The translations under genes were made by a program, and so were the position numbers. The notes below the pieces were generated by a model that saw only the letters and a program-made list of their open reading frames with translations, was not told where the DNA came from and made no database searches. From Sophora flavescens (Eukaryota > Streptophyta > Magnoliopsida > Fabales > Fabaceae): DNA of 64,000 bases. Shown piece after piece: positions 47,020-58,060 of this stretch (positions within the stretch are counted from its first letter, which is position 1; each line of letters opens with the position of its first letter). The stretch is from positions 76,939,836 through 77,003,835 of the forward strand of contig CM061063.1 of NCBI GenBank assembly GCA_030762895.1. The letters are read 5' to 3'.

Positions 47020-47515
47020 GAGGCAAGAAGAGAAGCAGAGACGAAAAGCGAGAAGAAGATGAAAAAGAATAGGAAGAGAAGAAGAAGAAACAAGGAGCAG
47101 AAGCGAGAAGAAGAAAACTCGGTTTACTAAAGAGAAGAAGGGGGAGGAGGAGGAGAGAAGAAGGAGAAGGAAGAAGGAAAGGAAGAAGGAAAAAGAAGGA
47201 GGAGAAGGAGAAGGAGAAGAAGGACGAGAGAAGAATGAGAAGGAGAGGGGAAGAATGAGAAGGAAAGGGGAAGAAGAAGGAGGATAGAAGAATGAGAAGG
47301 AGAGGGGAGGAGAGGAGACGGAGAGAGGAAGAAGAAGAAGAAGAGGAAGAGGAAGAGGAAGAAGAGAAGGAAGAGGAGGAGGAGGAAGAAGACGAAGACG
47401 AGGAATAAGAAGAAGAGGAGGAGGAAAAAGAAGAACATTTGAGAAGAATGAGAGGAAGAATAAGGAGGAGGATGAGGAGACGAAGAAACAAGAAGAGGAA
47501 AAATAAGAGAGAATG
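47020..47515. repeat. Long purine-rich tract (GAA/GGA)n
   Basis: About 500 nt in which the plus strand is almost entirely A and G (AGAAGGAGAAGGAAG-type text), broken by only a few pyrimidines. Reverse ORFs encode poly-Ser/Leu/Phe and are not real genes. Confidence 0.9.
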
Positions 47516-48095
47516 AAGCTCGGTTTAGAAGAAGAAGAGTTGAGATTTGTATGATTAGCTCGGAGAAAGCTCGGTTTTCTTGAAGATGTCTGTCAAAGTT
47601 CTTTCGCGCGTGTACTCTTTTTCCTAACCCGGGCTTTTTTCCTGAAAAGGTTTTTACCCGGGAAGGTTTTAACGAGGCACGCCGAATGTTTATTTGAAGA
47701 CATCGGCAAATCAGCTTGGAAAAAGCTCGGATTTACCTGAAGACATTTATAGCTCAGCTCAGGAAGAGTCCAATTTACTTGAAGAGACCTTTTAAAGCTC
47801 TTTTGCCTCTTTGAAGTTCAGAGCTTGGGGGACTTGTATACTATCAGGAAAATTGTGGGGGGGGACATGGTTAAGTGGGAACAAAACCACTCACCCATGA
47901 TCGCATGTAACCGTCGCATAGTGGTAGGAGAATGTGGGAATAACTTCCCTTGTAGGAGTGAGGAGAATTGGTATAAATAAAAGAGAATTGATGTAAAGTG
48001 AAGGCGAAGCTATTTTTGTAACTCTGTTATCATAATTCAGAGAATAGATAGCGATATTATTTTTCGAGTTCTTGGATTGACATTGCTAGAATTTG

Positions 48096-48210
48096 CAAGA
48101 ATGTGAATCAATCTGATTTTTCAGTTGGTGGGCATCTAATCTAAGATCCTGTATCAACATAGATAGTTTAAGCTTACTGAATTGAGTTTTATAGGTTGAT
48201 AGGTATCAAC
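48096..48210. repeat. Duplicated intergenic segment shared with 37.1 kb
   Basis: AATCTGATTTTTCAGTTGG, GTGGGCATCTA and AAGATCCTGTAT recur here and at 37105-37190, with AGTTTAAGC and GGTTGATA following in both. The copies mark the CRK-containing duplication unit. Confidence 0.75.
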
Positions 48211-48399
48211 ATGCATATTTTCGTCGCCCTATTAAGTTTTTTTTTTTCCCTTAATTGCATTTTTAGTCCCTTTAAAATTGGGGTAATATTTATCTTGTAT
48301 ATGTGGTCACTCCAATTCAATTTGTTTTCTTTGGAGGACACATTCACTGCATTTCAGAGAAAAGGGTCACTCCAATTCAATTTGGGATGCTGAATCTTC

Positions 48400-49467
48400 A
48401 AGGAATGGTGGTAGCATGGCGGTGAACGGCAACATTCGCATGAAGGGGTGGCGGATCTGGCGGTGGTAGCAGTGGAGCAGTTCTTCAACGACGACGCTTG
48501 TGGGTGGCGAACGCGGTGGACCGCGACTCTGGTATTGTGGTCACGTGGGTGCTGCTATGTGTGGCAGGACGCGGCGGAGTGAAACCGTGGCGGTGCTTGG
48601 TAGTGTATTGTTGTATTTATTACTGCTAAAATGTGAACAATATCTTAGCTACTAAACTTGGACAATTGCTTACACTAATCGTAGTCACCATATGGAAAGC
48701 GCTAAAGAAATGGTCTCAACCGGTAATGTGGAAACCACTTCTTCACCATATGGAAATCATAGAAGAATTGACAAGAGAGTAAGTTGCTCATCTTCCTCTT
48801 TGTCATTATTCACGAGTTTTATATAATTGGTAATTGGGTATTAAGCAAATAACTAATCAAGCTTAGATAATAAATTGAAAGAAAGTTGGACAAGACAATA
48901 GTTAGATACTTACCTCATCCAGCAGTACAATTATGCTGGACATGTATGTATGCATGGACAAAAGACAGTTGTAACCCCACAACCAATTTGTTTAGTCACA
49001 ACAGGTGGTACCTAACTGGTATTTCCCTGGTCTAACTATGAGGCCGTAGTTATGTGCCGAAACTTCAATTCCCACATTGTGTTTTCATTCCCCTTAGGTC
49101 CAATAGGAACTCCCCTAGGAAAAAATTATTAGTTGCATGTAATATTTTTGGATATGTGGCAATGAAATAGCAGCCCTGCTGCTCAGTAAACAAATTGTAA
49201 CAAAAATTCACAAAAAAACCTAATTATTGAAAGAGGAAATAAAGGAAGAAAGGAGAAATTAACAAGAATGTTTTTTTACTTTTATCTGACTTCACATTTG
49301 TTATATGCTTTCGAGTGCTCTTCTTATATAAACACAGTGGTTAATTGTTTTGGATATTTGATGAGAAGAACCCCAGTTTGTCTCTCTCCTGTGTTTTCCT
49401 GAGTTTACACTCACATTTCCACTTAACTACTAAAAATTAGTTGCTTGAGTTTCAGGGGCACACATAC
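48400..49467. other. No convincing gene; GC-rich patch then AT-rich flank
   Basis: 48410-48600 is GC-rich with GGCGGTGG words and resembles a decayed coding or leader sequence, but no conserved peptide is recognised. The remainder is AT-rich flank of the polygalacturonase-like pseudogene. Confidence 0.4.
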
Positions 49468-49860
49468 ATGCGACTCATTGCATTTCTTATTTTGTCTTTC
49501 AATTTTGGATGCTGCATTGCAAGAGGCAACCATTGGAGGTACTATAGAACTTTATCAGCTTTTATGCTTAAGAGGAATGAATAGAGTTATGGGAATAATC
49601 ACCAAAGTCATCATGGTGGAGAATCACATTCATAACCAAAACCTCCAATACATGGATGTATTCCATCATTACAAAAGGCTCCACCACATAAAACTCTTCC
49701 ATCATTCCCACCAATTCCTAAGCCAAACATATCTCCATCAACTCTGCAGCTCTGCCACCAAAAGGTCACAATGTCGTGCATTCTACCATCTTCAATGTGC
49801 TAGCCTATGGAGGTAAGGGAGACAGCTACACTCATGACCCAAAGATAAGTCTTTGAACTT
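49468..49860 (+). pseudogene. Polygalacturonase-like (pectin lyase fold) pseudogene, 5' part
   Basis: The ATG at 49468 starts a signal-peptide-like sequence (MRLIAFLILSFNFGCCIARG). A frame change leads to a His/Pro-rich segment (NYGNNHQSHHGGESHS, then PKPPIHG and LPSFPPIPKPNISPS), another to PPKGHNVVHSTIFNVLAYGG followed by KGDSYTHD. Plant polygalacturonases have this order: signal peptide, variable Pro/His linker, then FNVLxYGAKGDGxTDDT at the start of the beta-helix. The catalytic helix is absent, and stops and frameshifts separate the blocks. It is a dead, truncated copy. Confidence 0.65.
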
Positions 49861-50070
49861 CACTATAACAAGCAAATTGTTTCAAATTGTGGCTTTTGAT
49901 AACAAGCTAACACCAACAAATTAAGAGGTTTCAGTTCACCACAAATTTTAGTGTTCCTATGAGAATTCAAGGACATGCAGCGTAATTTTCTAATTATTTT
50001 ATGAAATTTACTGGTATTGTCAGAAAGAAAAGAGAAGTGTTCATATTGCTTATGCTTACATATTTTTTTA

Positions 50071-50183
50071 CAGCATTACATTATCCTGCTCCTTCACTTC
50101 AAGAGGTTAATGCTTATTACTTGAAGTCTATTGCTTGCAGAGGCGATGGTGAGTTGCCAATTGAAGATGTTTATGATTATTGA
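50071..50183 (+). other. Exon-like fragment, unidentified
   Basis: After a pyrimidine-rich acceptor (TATTTTTTTACAG) a frame reads LHYPAPSLQEVNAYYLKSIA then CRGDGELPIEDVYDY to a TGA. It looks like a terminal exon. I do not recognise the family and found no upstream partner. Another weak frame at 50306-50548 may or may not be related. Confidence 0.3.
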
Positions 50184-51043
50184 TTAATGAATACCCGTGA
50201 TTCATGCGTAGCAACAAATGCTGATTTCAATTCAATGGATGTAATGTTATTAATTTTTCATGAATTTATATATTACTATTTGACTGTAATGACAAGTAAA
50301 CCCAGTTGCAGAAGCGCACAAATACCATGCAGAATCTGGATTTAAAAGGAAACAAATTCTTCAAGAGGAATGATTCCATGTCCGAAAATTCTGGTAAAAA
50401 CACTTCATGTATAATGTCTTTATTTATAAAGGACATGAAAAAAATGCGTGTTAAAAGCCTTCCTTTCACTGCTTTGAATTCACTGACTCTTCCGAACTTT
50501 CTGTCAGTAGCTTTAGCCAATTCTGTGACTCTTCTGGCCTTACTTTAACTATTCATTTTTGTTCATTCATGTCTCTAAGAGTGAATTGCGATACATTTTC
50601 TCATTCTTTTACAACTTAAAGTAGATCGTTCGCAGACACACAGTGTGATAACTGGTGAGGAATGGAACTTCAATAGATAAAAAATTCTATTTATTTTTTT
50701 TTTTGATAAAAGATAAAAAATTCTATTGATGTCTTGGTAAATCGTTCAATGAATTTAATATACTTTATATTATCCTTTCATTTCTATTTTAATTATTGTT
50801 TTAGGAAAAAAAATATTCTTATCAATAAAAATTCTACATTAATAAAGGATATTAAATAAAAATTCAAAAAATATAAAAAAAGGAATAGTCTTCAAGTTAT
50901 CCGGCGTCTTCAATTTGAAAAGGAATAGTCTTTCTGGCTTCTTTCCTTCAACAATTCAGCCAAGTAGGAAGCTTTAATAGCCAAGGCTCTAAAAAAGGCT
51001 TCTTGACAGGTAGTATAGTGGTTGTATTAGGAGGCTCCCTGAT

Positions 51044-51504
51044 GGTGCGTTTGATTGGTAAAAAGTATCTGGACAGTACAGGAAAGACATGATAGTATAG
51101 GACAAATCCTTGAGTTACAGGACAATTCTTTGTCTTGTACATTGTTTGATGGATAATGGACAACACAAACAAAATAATATTAAATTTATCGGAATACCCT
51201 TTATAATATATATTATTTAATATATAAATATACAATATATAATTATGCACAGAGAGGAGAGAAAAAGAGGGGGAGGGGGGGGGGGGGGAGAGAGGAGAGA
51301 GATGTAAGGATAATTTTGTCTTTTGTTAGTCTGTCCATGAGACAACTTTTTGTCCCATGGTTTGGTGGGAGACAAAATTTTGGGTTTTTGTCCTATCCCT
51401 CACCACCTTTTTTGTCCTGTCCCCTGACAACTTTTCAAATCAAACAAGGCATAAAAATTTTTGTGCTGTCCAGTCCCCTGAATTTTTACAAATCAAACGC
51501 ACCC
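51044..51504. mobile_element. MITE, GGGTGCGTTTGATTTG family, copy 2
   Basis: Ends TGGTGCGTTTGATTGG and, reverse-complemented, GGGTGCGTTTGATTTG. The interior matches copy 1 (28864-29404) in opposite orientation, including GACAACTTTTTGTCCCATGG and ATATATTATTTAATATA. The central tract here is GA/G-rich (51252-51300), the complement of the CT tract in copy 1. Confidence 0.75.
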
Positions 51505-53234
51505 TAAGTTGTTAGTCGTATTGGACATCAGTAGGCATGTCAAAATTACCGAATCCACGGGTACTCGTATAGATTATCTGTAATTGATAGTAAATGGATA
51601 TCTTTTGGGTGGGGATGGAGATCATAGTGTTCGTCTCATGGATATTCGCATATTTATGATAAATATTTTTTATTAAATATTTATTATAGATTATGATAAT
51701 TTCTATCACTTTGATATAAAATAAACTTTTTTTACTTTATTATTTCATATTTTTTAGTGGGTAAACCTATAATAATAAAAAGAATTTAAATACATATAAT
51801 ATATTATACAATGTTAATATAATATATTGTTATGTTATATTATATATTTTATTTTCATTCTTTTTATTGTAGACTCTTAAATATCCAAATATATCCATGG
51901 ATATCCGTTATCCGTATAAATATCCATGAGCATAAATATCTTCTCTGTTGAGATTCCACCATCTCTAGGAAATCTCATGAAGCTTAAGATACTCAATCTT
52001 TTGATAAATTTACCGACCCGCACATACTAAATATCTCAAATAATCATCTTGAACGCCAGATTTCTTTAACCATTTTAGGGTTTCTATGAATCACTCTCCA
52101 AAGCAATGATCGCTTGTGTGGCCCATCATTACTTTTTTGTTTTAAATATTAATTCAATGGATACTAATATGTTAGATTTCACCCGTACAACACGGTCATC
52201 ATCTAGTTTAATTTAATTAAAGCTGATTGAGCTTGTCATGTGGTACAAGGTTTGTCATGTAGGACACTTCTCTTAGAAAATTTACAGATGCTGGATAGAG
52301 GTACTAAAATTACAACTTTCCAAAAATTGGGGATCAAATGTATTAAAAAAAAATACGAGGGATTAAAATCACATATTGACAAAGTAAAGGGATTAAAAGT
52401 ATAATTAAGCATTTTTTTTTGTTTCTAAGGTATACTACAACGACAAAGACTAGTCGTACCAGACGGTATTGAAGGCTAACCTCATCCGACCAGGTTTTCT
52501 CAATATTTCTCAATACACAATCTTTATACTTCAGTACCTTTTTATTTTTTGTTTATTTACCTGAACTCTAGAGTTTTGACAACATGCTGATGCTAACTGT
52601 TCAAATCAAACAACCCACATCATCTAAAAAATTTCAAACCAGATTGTGCATTCCACCTGCAAAATTCCATCAGCCATTAGTCCGTGTTGCGTGGATATTC
52701 CTTGTGCATATATACCCTCACATTAAATGGCAGTCCAAGCTGAAGGATCTACTTCTTTCTAGGGACTTTTTCTCGGAAAATACTTCGGAAAATAAAAACA
52801 AGCACATCACAAATCACGATCACGCCACTTCACCATAAATTTTCACCTTTTATTTATAATTCTTAAGTGGTCTGCATCCTTTCTTGTATTTCACAATTAC
52901 CTGGATCATATACTGGGATCTATGTACGCCATTGGGTTCTATAGAAAAAGATTCAATAAATCATTAAATCCATTTAGACTAAGGTCTTTTTCAATAGTTT
53001 TTCTTATAATTTTTTCGGTCTTCCTTTGCCTTTGTCGTGCTTAATTTATTGCCAAACTTTACATGGCCAGTCTGAAACCTACAGAAAAGGAGGGTTTTGT
53101 TAGGCCGTCAAAAGCTAACAAAACTTTTGTCGAATGTTTATGATATAGAAGAAATAAAAAAAAATAATAATTGAATCCATAAAATGAGAGAACTGACTTA
53201 ATGCTAAGTTCATTGTTAACTTGTTACAGGCCAT
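51505..53234. other. Intergenic, AT-rich, no gene seen
   Basis: The part at 51535-51950 contains words such as GGATATCCGTTATCC and TATCCATGGATATCC, typical of an old non-coding repeat. No ends were defined. Nothing coding is supported. Confidence 0.45.
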
Positions 53235-53510
53235 ATGGCGTGGCCAATTTTGGCAAATATTTCAGTTGTCTTTTTAGTTTTTACTGCTTATTTTCTGCAA
53301 ATGGAGATAATGATGACTAAACTTAATAAGTGGTTTATTAGTTTTACCTGTTTTTCCGATAAAGTTCTTCTTATAGTTCTTCCTGAGAGATGGAATCTTT
53401 TATTTGCAAGCATATCAATGCTGCTCATAATATCTGTTTCTCTATTTGTTTTGCTTGTAATTTGTATTTTTTATTGTAGGTGGTTTGCGCGCTGGCTTTA
53501 TCATGCATAA
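53235..53510 (+). CDS. Hypothetical hydrophobic ORF
   Basis: A 91-codon frame with two or three probable membrane spans (ILANISVVFLVFTAYFL and LLIISVSLFVLLVICIFY). It starts 6 nt after a possible splice acceptor (TTGTTACAG). AT-rich DNA often produces such frames by chance, and no family is recognised. It is listed because it is the longest plus-strand frame in this gap. Confidence 0.2.
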   Translation: MAWPILANISVVFLVFTAYFLQMEIMMTKLNKWFISFTCFSDKVLLIVLPERWNLLFASISMLLIISVSLFVLLVICIFYCRWFARWLYHA

Positions 53511-53921
53511 ATTTTGGAGGCAACAAGCTTTGTCCATATACTCCGACCTTTCAAAACAACTGATGATAAAGGTATGAATTTTTATGTTTGCTCTGAGGAT
53601 TATTAACTACTGTATTTGAAATATTAAATTGCCATCTAAATTTGATTCCATAGTATTTACAACTGAAGACACAAACGATCTGTGAACATTGTCATAACAG
53701 AATTAATCAGCATTTTTTGAATTTTAAACTTTTGCATGGTCTAGTCAATGCCTCCTTTCTAATTGCTCACATCCCATGCCATGAAAGCTATTCATTTCTC
53801 AAGGCTTAAATGACATTGGAGGTGCCTCTTCCATTCTAGATAAATTGTATACATGAAAATGCTCGTCATTTGAAGTGGAGGCTGAGCCTGTCCACTTTTC
53901 TGTGATAGCTTGTGCAATGTT

Positions 53922-54390
53922 GGCTTCTTCTTCATTGGACATTCTTCCGACTGAAAATGCTGGTTGCTTGGGTTTGGGGAAGGGTCATTGTGTCACTCCC
54001 CAGCATGCATGAGAACAATGGTGGACATGGTTGGTCTATCTGCTGCATCTTGCTGTACACACAACAAACCAATGTGTACGCACTTTGTAACTTCACTTTC
54101 TATGTATGACTTTTCCTGCAAATGATTGATCAAATCCAAGCTTTTTCCATCACACCACAGTCTCCAAGCCTGCATGTAAATGTGAATAATTAGAAACTGT
54201 AGATGAAACATTTGTTACTCTTTATAATACCAATTTCTCGATGAGATCAGATCAACAAAACTCACGTATACTAGAAGACTTTGCCCATGTTCTGAAAGAT
54301 AGAATTCACCAATCCTTTTCCGACAAATGATTTCTAATAGAAGAACTCCAAAATAACCCTGCCATAGCATATTCTAGAGTCATGTATCCA
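53922..54390 (-). pseudogene. CRK4 remnant: exons 6 and 7 only
   Basis: Exon 7 (54169 down to about 53922) matches CRK2/CRK3 (AWRLWCDGKSLDLIN, HIGLLCVQQDAADRPTMS) but has a frameshift after TIVLM and lacks the last 70 nt or so with the stop codon. Exon 6 (54390-54266) is 125 nt instead of 151: about 26 nt are deleted where SVKSDVFS is normally encoded. Exons 1-5 are not in the window because a copia element follows at 54553. The 3' flank at 53640-53920 is also homologous to the CRK2 and CRK3 flanks. Confidence 0.9.
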
Positions 54391-54552
54391 CTGTTTAAAA
54401 TCAATAGAATACTGTCAGCTGTGAATCTTGCAGAATTTTCTAATTCATTGTGGATTAATGTGTATTGAAAAAGGAATTATTATTTTGATCAATTATAAAG
54501 TTATTAGGAGTACATTGTGTTGAAACAATTGATGAAGATAAACCCATTACTA

Positions 54553-54821
54553 TGTTACGGAACACCCAGAAGAACCTCAAGGGAAAAAGTATTAACAAAT
54601 AACAACTCTCTTATTTATGTAATATGCTTCGATATTACAATACATTGGGGTGAGGGGGTATTTATACATTACAAAGAAGCAAAACAAACCACACATCTTA
54701 AATAGTAAAACGAAATTAAACCATGCAACATATTTAGAAAAACAAAAAAAAACTTAACCATGCAACGTAAAAAAAGCATACTAAAAATAGTTGAGGCAAA
54801 AGATGATGTTGACTTTTAACA
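54553..54821 (-). repeat. 3' LTR of the copia element
   Basis: On the plus strand it starts TGTTACGGAACACC and ends TTTTAACA (269 bp), with TGTTA...TAACA ends. On the minus strand it is preceded by the purine tract GATGGGGAG and has a TATAAATACC box (54663-54654). The pol stop codon lies in the first bases of this LTR. Confidence 0.75.
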
Positions 54822-56235
54822 CTCCCCATCAACATCATCTCCCATTCTTCTTACTTCATTTAATTGAGAGCGAAACTTTTCAAATTTATTGGCATTTAAA
54901 CTTTTCGTGAATAAATCTGCAACTTGATCATCTGTTTGGATCTGTTTCATGTCAATCTCTTCTTGCAAAACTTTCTCCCTGATAAAATGATAGTGCACTT
55001 CGACATGCTTAGTTCTTGCATAAAAAACTGGATTCTCCGCCAATCGTATTGCATATTGATTGTCACAATATAACGGAACTGCATAATTTACTTGCTGATG
55101 TAAATCATTCATCAGTTGTATTAGCCATGTGCTTTCTTGAGCTGCCATTGTTGCTGCTCTATATTCTGCCTCTGTGGTTGACAAAGATACAGTTGATTGT
55201 CTTTTACTACACCAAGAAATTGTTCCTGAACCCAACATATATACGTATCCCGTAGTTGATCGACAAGTGTCGTGATCTCCTGCATAGTCAGTATCACAAT
55301 AGCCAACTAACTTGCAATCTTCTCCTTTCTTGTACATGAGACCATAGTTCAGTGTACCCTTCACATATCTTAATATTCGCCGAACAGTTTCTAAATGATG
55401 TTTCTTTGGATTTTGCATATATCGACTCATTACACCAACTGCATAAGAAATATCAGGTCGAGTCAAAGTCAAGTAGATCAAACTACCTACCAAACTTCGA
55501 TACATGCTTGTGTCTTCCAAGTCTTTCCCATCATGAGCGCATATCTTGACATTTGGCTCCATCGGAGTTGACATTGGCTTACAGTTTGACATCCCGAATT
55601 TCTCTAATAAATCTTTAGCATATTTTTGTTGACAAAGAAATATACCTTCTTGTCTCCGATCAACCTCAAGCCCAAGAAAATGCCTGAGTTGTCCAAGTTC
55701 TTTCATTTGAAAACGAACTGACAAATTTTCTTTTGTTTGATGAATTTCTTTAATATCATCTCCAGTAATGATGAGATCATCCACATACACTAACACAATG
55801 GCTAGCTTTCCTCCATTTACTTTTATAAACAAGCTTGAATCTACAGGTGCTACAAAATAGCCACTTTGCATAAAAAACTCGGCAATCTTGCCATACCAAG
55901 CTCTTGGTGCTTGTTTTAACCCATAAAGTGCTTTTCTTAGTTTACATACAAACTCGGGATGAGTTTTATTCTCAAATCCTATTGGTTGAATCATGTAAAT
56001 CTCTCGATCTAATTCTCCATGTAGAAAAGCATTCTTCACATCCATCTGCCATAAATCCCAACCTTTGTTGGCTGCAAGTGCAAGTAGAACTCGTACAGTA
56101 GTAAGTTTTGCCACTAGACTAAATGTTTCATCATAGTCCAATCCATATTGTTGAGAGAAACCATGAGCTACCAATTGAGCTTTGTATCTCTCGATTGATC
56201 CATCTGGGCGACGTTTTATTTTATAAACCCATTTA
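54816..56235 (-). pseudogene. copia reverse transcriptase and RNase H (open, 5'-interrupted)
   Basis: The frame is open from 56235 to 54816 (473 codons) without a stop. It begins KWVYKIKRRPDGSIERYKAQ, then LVAHGFSQQYGLDYDETFS, QMDVKNAFLHGELDREIYM, the catalytic LVYVDDLIITGDD, GSLIYLTLTRPDISYAV, and RNase H with STTGYVYMLGSGTISW and STTEAEYRA, ending FTKSLNANKF. All expected RT blocks are intact, which points to a young insertion. It is non-functional only because the CACTA element splits it in the first RT block. Confidence 0.93.
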
Positions 56236-56261
56236 CACTACAAAAAAAGGTCATTTAGCGA

Positions 56262-56680
56262 CCGAAAATAGTGACTGAATTTTTAGGTTCCTTTTTGCGA
56301 CCGAAATAGCGACCGATTGTAGGATCTACATGAAACACTGGTTAGAGTTGATTCTGCGACCGAAATAGCGACCGAAATAGAGTGTAGCAGAGATATCGGT
56401 CGCTACTTCGGTCGCTAAACAAAGGAAAGTAAAAGTCAGAAATTTATGAATTGTTAGCGATCGAAATGGCGACCGAATTAAATGCAACGGTCAAACTGTG
56501 TTTATATTAGCGACCGATATTAATTCGGTCGCTAAAAGGCACGTTAAAAAAATAAAATTGCGCGTGTTAGCGACCGAAATTTAATTCGGTCGCTACAATT
56601 ACAAATTCAAATTAAAACTAACCATATTAGAGACCGAATTAGCGACCGAATTAATTCGTCGCTAAAACTGAAATCCCTAA
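56262..56680. repeat. Subterminal repeats of the coding CACTA
   Basis: About 20 copies in both orientations of AGCGACCGAAAT and ATTTCGGTCGCTA, with variants such as TGCGACC and AGAGACC. The same motif occurs at both ends of 15452-19706. Confidence 0.88.
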
Positions 56681-57079
56681 ATTAATGAGAACCTCCTTCT
56701 TCCTCATTTTTTCTGTCGCATTTCTCTTCCCACCCACTGTTTCTCTCTTCTACGGCGCGTGCTCCGGCCACCTCAACACCCCAAGACACCTCCGATCACC
56801 ACCGTCATCTCCCCTCTGCTCAGGTAAGCTCTCCTCTACTCCATCTCTCTGTCTCTGTTTCTCTTTCGTATATCTCTCTCTCATTGTCTCTCTTCATTGT
56901 CAACATTTTCCCTCGCTCTCTCTCTCATTGTCTCACTATGTCACTGTCTATCATTTCCCCCCTCATTTCAGGGCTCATTCTGGTCACATTGCTCACACCA
57001 CCACCACCACAACGCCCTCCCTCACACTGACCGAGGTAATTGCTTCTCTCTGTCTTTCTCTACATTGTTGTTTCTGTTG

Positions 57080-57380
57080 TGTGTTGTGTGTACATTGGTG
57101 TTGCGTGTGTGTGTTTGTTGTGTTGTGTGTGTGTGTGTTTGTTGTGTGTTCTGTGTACTAAAGTTTGTGTGTTCAATTGGATTGTAAGCATAGGGTAGGT
57201 GTGTCTCACCGTGTTTGATGTGTGTGTGTTTGATGTGTATTGTGCATTTGGGGTGCTCTGTGTGTGTGTCTGTTTGGGATGTTTGTGTGTGTGTGTGTGT
57301 GTGTGCAGAGATGTGTGTTTAGTGTATGTGTGTGTGTTTAGTGTATGTGTGTGAGTTTAGGGATGTGTGTTTTTGTGGTA
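57080..57380. repeat. GT-rich simple repeat in the CACTA leader
   Basis: Imperfect (GT)n with TTTGATGTGTGTG and TTTAGTGTATGTG subrepeats, including a perfect run near 57286-57304. ORFs across it are not called. Confidence 0.85.
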
Positions 57381-57709
57381 GTGCATTCATTTTATATAGG
57401 ATGCTTGATCTTCTCATTTCGTGATGAGGGTTGAATTTTGTATAGAGATGGCAAAATTAACTTCTTTTTTTTTGTAATTCTGCCTTTGTATGAACTTATT
57501 AAACAAAAATTGTAACTTATAGGTTGAATTTAACCACTTATGTCTAAACAGGGTGTTGGATTGCAGTTTTTTTACTTTGTCACCACCACTTGTTGAACTA
57601 GAGTCCCCTTATCTTTGTGTGCTTGGAGTTGAGGTAAGTAAAATACTCTCTCTTATTCCTTGAATTAAATGGTATTTGTAATGTGTTAAGTGAATTATCG
57701 TATTGTTTC

Positions 57710-58060
57710 TTAGTGGAGAGCTGAGCTCAGTAGGATGTGATCCTGTCCGAAAGGCAGGATGTCTGGTTATGTGCTAATAATTTATCTTTTATGCATGTGT
57801 TTACCAATATGTGTTGTTTGTTAGTGGAGAGCGGAGCTCAATAGGATGTGATCTTGTCTGATTGTATGCTGATAATTTAATGTTTATGCATGTGTTTGTC
57901 AATATGTGTTGTTTGTTAGTGGAGAGCGGAGCTCAATAGGATGTGATCCTGTCCGAAAGGCAGGATGCTGGTTGTGTGCTGATAATTTAGAAATTATGCA
58001 TGTGTTTGACAATTAACTGCTACTTGTTAGTGGAGAGCGGAGCTCAATAGGATGTTTGCT
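57710..58060. repeat. Tandem repeat of about 100 bp in the CACTA leader
   Basis: Four units start TTAGTGGAGAGCGGAGCTC and continue AATAGGATGTGATC and GCTGATAATTTA. The array is the reverse complement of the one at 16588-16920. Confidence 0.9.

Larger units (their letters stand above)
46411..48095 (+). mobile_element. Solo-LTR-like gypsy (Tat/Ogre-style) sequence with purine-rich U3
   Basis: It begins near TGTTACGGATAAAAGAC and carries, late in the segment, a TATA box (GTATAAATAAAAG, 47971 on), then CATAATTCAGAG and TTTTTCGAGTTCTTGGATTG, which resemble the R-U5 end of plant gypsy LTRs. Just before are CCCGGG-containing words (CCTGAAAAGGTTTTTACCCG and GGTTTTAACGAGGC) familiar from plant Tat-type elements. 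No gag-pol and no PBS follow, so it would be a solo LTR. The 3' boundary is approximate: homology to the 37.1-kb region resumes near 48096. No target duplication was confirmed. Confidence 0.5.
54553..56235 (-). mobile_element. Ty1/copia retrotransposon, 3' part, cut by a CACTA element
   Basis: The minus strand runs from pol (interrupted at 56235) to the 3' LTR ending at 54553. It inserted into the CRK4 locus. ACTAT (54548-54552) is the predicted target duplication, to be matched at the unseen 5' end. The rest of pol, gag and the 5' LTR should lie beyond the CACTA element, to the right of the window. Confidence 0.88.

Noticed and set aside
46603..47491. Long minus-strand ORFs rich in Ser, Leu and Phe
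   Set aside because: They are the complement of a purine-rich simple repeat; three frames are open at once and no conserved domain or start context exists.
56685..57187. ORFs of 96-158 codons in the leader of the coding CACTA
   Set aside because: They run through CT-, CAC- and GT-rich simple sequence that corresponds to an untranslated leader; composition explains the open frames.
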